The notes beneath the pieces were generated by a model that was given only the letters and a program-made list of their open reading frames with translations, made no database searches and was not told the DNA's origin. A DNA stretch of 8,094 bases from Spirochaetales bacterium (GTDB lineage Bacteria; Spirochaetota; Spirochaetia; DSM-27196; SLST01), in the NCBI GenBank assembly GCA_030642995.1, contig DAOWMR010000112.1, forward strand, positions 1 through 8,094, read 5' to 3'. The translations under genes and the position numbers were made by a program. Of this stretch, positions 5,589 through 8,094 are shown in pieces (within the stretch, counting starts at the first letter, position 1; each line of letters opens with the position of its first letter).

Positions 5589-6972
5589 AATCAGCAGCTA
5601 CCGGCTCCAGGGCAGCTCTCTCAAGTTTCCGGCGCATAAATAGTGCGAGCCAAACCACGGTAACAACTGCGGCCAGCGTATCGGCAATCGGGAAGGCAAT
5701 CCAGAGACCCTTTAGCCCAAGCAAGGGCGGGAGAATTGCCACCAACGGTATCAGCAGAATGATTTGTCGGAGCATTCCCAGGAATAGTGACGGCACGGCC
5801 TTCCCCACGGCCAGGAAAAAGGTTGCACCCACGACCTGAAAGCCAACGAGCGGGAGAACAAAAACGACCGTTCGCATCGCCGGAACCGCGATGTTCAACA
5901 TCTCCACGCTATCGGTGAAGACCGATAGGAGCGATCGCGGGAATGCAACCATTATCGCAAAGAAGAATCCGCTGACCGCCATCGCGATCATCCCGGTGAG
6001 CCGCGTGCTGTCCTTCACGCGGTCCATCCTCCCGGCTCCGTAGTTGTATCCCGCAATGGGCTGAAAGCCTTGCGCAAGACCGAATATCGGCATCAGTGCG
6101 AATACGAGAAGCCGGTTGATTGCACCGAAGGACGCAATTGCCAGGTCACCGCCGTAGTGCAGGGCAGCGTTGTTCACCAGTACCGCGAGGAATGAACCGC
6201 CGAACTGGCGAATGAAGGCAGGAAGGCCCAGCAACAGCACCGGCCGAAGAAGCCGCACGTTCGGGAAAAAGTGGCGCAGATGGAGATCAAAAGTGCTCCG
6301 GCCGCCGGCGAAGTACCCGATAGTCACCAGCAGACTGAGTGCCTGGCTGATGACGGTAGCGAGTGCGGCCCCGCGGATGCCCAGGCCGAACCCGAAAATG
6401 AAGATAGGGTCCAGAATGATGTTGGTGACCGCACCCACAAGCATGACGAGCATGGACATCTTCGGGTTTCCCTCGGCGCGAATCAGGTTGTTTGACGCCA
6501 TCGCCACGACAATGAAAGGGATCCCGTAGAGTATGGTCGTGAGGTACTCGGTTGCGTACGGAAGAAGTTGCTCACTTGCGCCGAACAAACGCAGGATGGG
6601 ATCAGTCAACGAGAAACCGACCACCGCGAGAACTACTCCGATGAGGGCTGCAGAGGCGCTGGTCGTGCCGACGGTCCGTGCCGCTCGCTCACGATCGCCC
6701 GTGCCGAGAGCACGAGAAACCACCGACGCCGCCCCGGTGCCGAGCAGCATGGCAACGGCCATGGTGAAGATCTGAAAGGGAAAGGCAACGGTCAGGCCGC
6801 CGATGGCCAGCGCGCCGACCCCCCGCCCGATGAAGATGGCATCAACCACATTGTAGAGGGCGTTGATCAGCATGGCGAACATCGCGGGGATGGACATGCG
6901 CGCAAGCAGCCGACCGATTTTCTCGGTCCCGAGCAGTTCTTCATTGCGATGCTTGCCCGTAGGTGTTGACAT
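5587..6972 (-). CDS. MATE-family efflux transporter (MepA-like)
   Basis: A 461-residue multidrug/toxin exporter of the MATE family, expected in the inner membrane with twelve helices in two six-helix halves and driven by a Na+ or H+ gradient. The family pattern is clear at the N-terminus: TEKIGRLLARMSIPAMFAML, then YNVVDAIFIGRGVGALAIGG, then VAMLLGTGAASVVSRALGTGD. The second half begins near LLLGLPAFIRQFGGSF and includes AQGFQPIAGYNYGAGR. The order and loops resemble the MepA/DinF-like branch. The substrate is unknown. The start at ATG 6972 is chosen for AAGGA 7 nt upstream (6980-6984). An in-frame start at 7008 would add 12 polar residues and overlap the divergent small gene. The exonuclease gene follows after 9 nt. 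No regulator gene lies beside it. Confidence 0.95.
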   Translation of the reverse strand: MSTPTGKHRNEELLGTEKIGRLLARMSIPAMFAMLINALYNVVDAIFIGRGVGALAIGGLTVAFPFQIFTMAVAMLLGTGAASVVSRALGTGDRERAARTVGTTSASAALIGVVLAVVGFSLTDPILRLFGASEQLLPYATEYLTTILYGIPFIVVAMASNNLIRAEGNPKMSMLVMLVGAVTNIILDPIFIFGFGLGIRGAALATVISQALSLLVTIGYFAGGRSTFDLHLRHFFPNVRLLRPVLLLGLPAFIRQFGGSFLAVLVNNAALHYGGDLAIASFGAINRLLVFALMPIFGLAQGFQPIAGYNYGAGRMDRVKDSTRLTGMIAMAVSGFFFAIMVAFPRSLLSVFTDSVEMLNIAVPAMRTVVFVLPLVGFQVVGATFFLAVGKAVPSLFLGMLRQIILLIPLVAILPPLLGLKGLWIAFPIADTLAAVVTVVWLALFMRRKLERAALEPVAAD

Positions 6973-6979
6973 GCCGTTA

Positions 6980-6984
6980 TCCTT
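6980..6984 (-). promoter_or_regulatory. Shine-Dalgarno site of the MATE gene
   Basis: AAGGA on the minus strand stands 7 nt before the ATG at 6972 and supports this start over the upstream one at 7008. It lies in the 29-nt gap to the divergent gene starting at 7002. Confidence 0.6.
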
Positions 6985-7001
6985 GTGGTCGTGTACCATC
7001 A

Positions 7002-7283
7002 ATGACACTCACACCACTTCTTGATGAATACAATCTAACGTTGGACGATGTCAGATGGTACCTTGCGAAGCTCCTCACCGACAGTCTCATGACGAGTCGG
7101 GATGATCCGGAGGAAATGACTCACCGGATCTGGTCCGGATCCCTGGAAGCCGAGCTGTACAATATGGAGGAGTTGTACCTTGCCCGCCTCAAGGAAGAAT
7201 ATGAACGAGGGATAACGGATGAACAGGCTATCCGCGAGCAGCTCGAACAGGTTCGGCTCCTAAAACTTCGCAGACGCCGGTGA
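7002..7283 (+). CDS. small acidic helical protein of unknown function, 93 residues
   Basis: Not a family I recognise. The protein is almost wholly helical and charged, with a hydrophobic/aromatic N-terminal part (LDDVRWYLAKLLTDSLM, residues 13-29), an acidic middle (DDPEEM at 33-38, MEELYLARLKEEYERG around 54-69) and a basic tail ending in RRRR. There is no signal peptide or membrane segment. The charge pattern is protein-like and differs from that of a random reading frame. It also exactly fills the space between two well-supported genes, which argues that it is real. ATG 7002 is preferred; no clear ribosome site precedes it. An earlier GTG at 6963 would overlap the MATE start. The start lies 29 nt from the divergent MATE start, and the stop lies one base from that of the convergent phosphomutase. 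It could be a small regulatory or adaptor protein, but nothing in the sequence shows this. Confidence 0.72.
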   Translation: MTLTPLLDEYNLTLDDVRWYLAKLLTDSLMTSRDDPEEMTHRIWSGSLEAELYNMEELYLARLKEEYERGITDEQAIREQLEQVRLLKLRRRR

Positions 7284-7297
7284 GTTACGCACCGGCG
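7275..7297. terminator. hairpin across the two convergent stop codons, probable bidirectional transcription end
   Basis: Perfect 8-bp stem CGCCGGTG (7275-7282) with CACCGGCG (7290-7297) and a 7-nt loop. The plus-strand TGA stop (7281-7283) lies at the stem-loop edge and the minus-strand TAA stop (7287-7285) lies in the loop. It is very GC-rich and thus stable, but has no T-run on either strand. It is therefore not a classical intrinsic terminator and could instead protect mRNA 3' ends. Confidence 0.55.
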
Positions 7298-8094
7298 CCG
7301 GCAATCTGCTCATCGATCCAGGATTCTATCGCCGCGATTCTACGCCGGGCACCACTGATTGCCGTGTCCATTGGGATTCCAGGCGCCGCAGTGACGGACG
7401 CGTAGAACTTGATCTTGGGTTCCGTTCCCGAAGGTCGCGCGCTGACGATAGTCTCATCGGCCAGGATGAACTGCAGCACGTTTGACGACGGGAGATCGAT
7501 ATTCTGCTCCACCTTCTGCGTAGCCACGTCTTTACTTGTTCCCGACTGATAATCCTTGAGAGTGACAACCGGCACCGCCCCGATGGATGACGGCGGATCA
7601 TCCCTGAGCCGGGCCATGAGGCCGTCCATGACCGCCCTGCCGCCGGCTCCCTGGAAATATCGCGCTACCTGCGTTTCCTCGTAATAGCCGAACTGATCGT
7701 AGAGCTCACGCAACCGATCCATGATGCTCTTTCCCTGTGAGAGATGGTAGAGCGCCATCTCCGCGGTGAGGAGCGTCGCCGAAATGGCATCCTTGTCCCG
7801 TACCTCAGTCCCGATGAGAAATCCGTAGCTTTCTTCCCCGCCGGTCACGTAGGTGCCCGTTCCCGGATTTTGTTCGAGATCCCGAATGACCGTTGCAATA
7901 TGCTTGAACCCGGTCAGCACATCATAGACGCGTGCGCCGTAGTACTCGGCTACCTTTCGCTGCATCTCGGTAGTTACGATTGTCTTGACGAATACAGGAT
8001 CCGCCGGAAGTCTTCCGACTTCCTTCAACGATGAGAAGACGTAATCGGCCAGCAGAACACCGTGCTGGTTCCCGGTGACAAGCCGATACTCACC
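7285..8094 (-). CDS. alpha-D-phosphohexomutase (phosphoglucomutase/phosphomannomutase), C-terminal half, 5' end outside window
   Basis: The reading frame is open to the window edge; 269 residues are visible, against about 550-600 for full-length enzymes of the phosphoglucomutase branch. These cytoplasmic enzymes interconvert hexose 1- and 6-phosphates through a phosphoserine. The visible part starts in domain 3 (RLVTGNQHGVLLADYV), whose GNQ and LLADY pattern is typical of the family. It continues through the sugar-specificity loop GEESYG (encoded at 7839-7822) and the KD of VRDKDA just after. Domain 4 carries the phosphate-binding RPSGTEPK loop (around 7437-7414). The catalytic Ser loop and the metal-binding DxDxDR motif lie in the missing part and cannot be checked. 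A TTG at 8028 could be mistaken for a start, but the conserved sequence continues upstream of it. GEESYG occurs in both glucose- and glucose/mannose-specific members, so the exact substrate stays open. Confidence 0.94.
   Translation of the reverse strand, partial: GEYRLVTGNQHGVLLADYVFSSLKEVGRLPADPVFVKTIVTTEMQRKVAEYYGARVYDVLTGFKHIATVIRDLEQNPGTGTYVTGGEESYGFLIGTEVRDKDAISATLLTAEMALYHLSQGKSIMDRLRELYDQFGYYEETQVARYFQGAGGRAVMDGLMARLRDDPPSSIGAVPVVTLKDYQSGTSKDVATQKVEQNIDLPSSNVLQFILADETIVSARPSGTEPKIKFYASVTAAPGIPMDTAISGARRRIAAIESWIDEQIAGAGA

Noticed and set aside
5113..5839. Overlapping plus-strand open frames of 176 and 210 residues opposite the exonuclease and MATE genes
   Set aside because: Both are antisense to genes with intact catalytic or family motifs, and neither has a motif of its own.
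6966..6971. Perfect TTGACA as -35 box of the small gene at 7002
   Set aside because: No -10-like box stands 16-19 nt downstream. The nearest candidate, TACCAT, is 22 nt away and ends 2 nt before the ATG. The hexamer lies in the MATE coding start region.
8026..8028. TTG as the start of the phosphohexomutase
   Set aside because: Conserved domain 3 sequence (GNQ, LLADY) continues in frame upstream to the window edge, so the gene is cut by the edge and does not start here.
7744..8034. 96-residue plus-strand frame at the right end
   Set aside because: It is antisense to the phosphohexomutase domain 3-4 region, which carries conserved motifs in the minus frame.

Overview
The window is an ordinary, gene-dense bacterial chromosome segment of medium-high GC (mid-50s per cent by eye). 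It holds eight protein genes, the 3' end of one tRNA gene and very short intergenic gaps. I see no transposase, integrase, phage gene, CRISPR array or toxin-antitoxin pair. The mix suggests a free-living spirochaete: an exported HEAT-repeat protein, a Glu-Pro-rich lipoprotein, a large conserved-looking cytoplasmic protein with no family I recognise, a MepA-type MATE exporter and a tRNA without an encoded CCA. This assignment rests on impression, not on a search, and is only moderately supported.

Layout. Positions 1-63 are a tRNA-Gly(UCC) cut by the window edge. It is followed at once by yqgE (+, 97-726). Convergent to yqgE is a three-gene minus-strand cluster, read in the order lipoprotein (2879-2277), exported HEAT-repeat protein (2239-1532) and HAD-family phosphatase (to 742). 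The gaps inside it are 37 and up to 28 nt, which suggests one transcript. A good sigma70-type promoter (TTGACG, 17 nt, TAGAAT) lies directly in front of the lipoprotein. Divergent from it on the plus strand is a 670-residue protein of unknown function (2983-4995). Its stop codon abuts, with no intervening base, the stop codon of a DEDDh 3'-5' exonuclease (minus, 5577-4996). The exonuclease sits 9 nt behind a MATE efflux gene (minus, 6972-5587), so these two form a tight operon. Divergent from the MATE gene is a 93-residue acidic protein of unknown function (+, 7002-7283). It converges on the C-terminal half of an alpha-D-phosphohexomutase (minus, 7285 to beyond the window end). A perfect 8-bp hairpin spans both of those stop codons.

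How the genes work together. The lipoprotein and HEAT protein are both exported and probably act in the cell envelope or periplasm, with the HAD phosphatase carried along in the same transcript. The MATE and exonuclease pair is linked by translation spacing rather than by an obvious shared pathway. The phosphomutase belongs to sugar-phosphate metabolism. I found no convincing new multi-gene system. The parts most worth a second look are the 670-residue unknown protein, the near-leaderless layout of the divergent promoter region 2880-2982, and the Glu-Pro hexanucleotide repeat in the lipoprotein.
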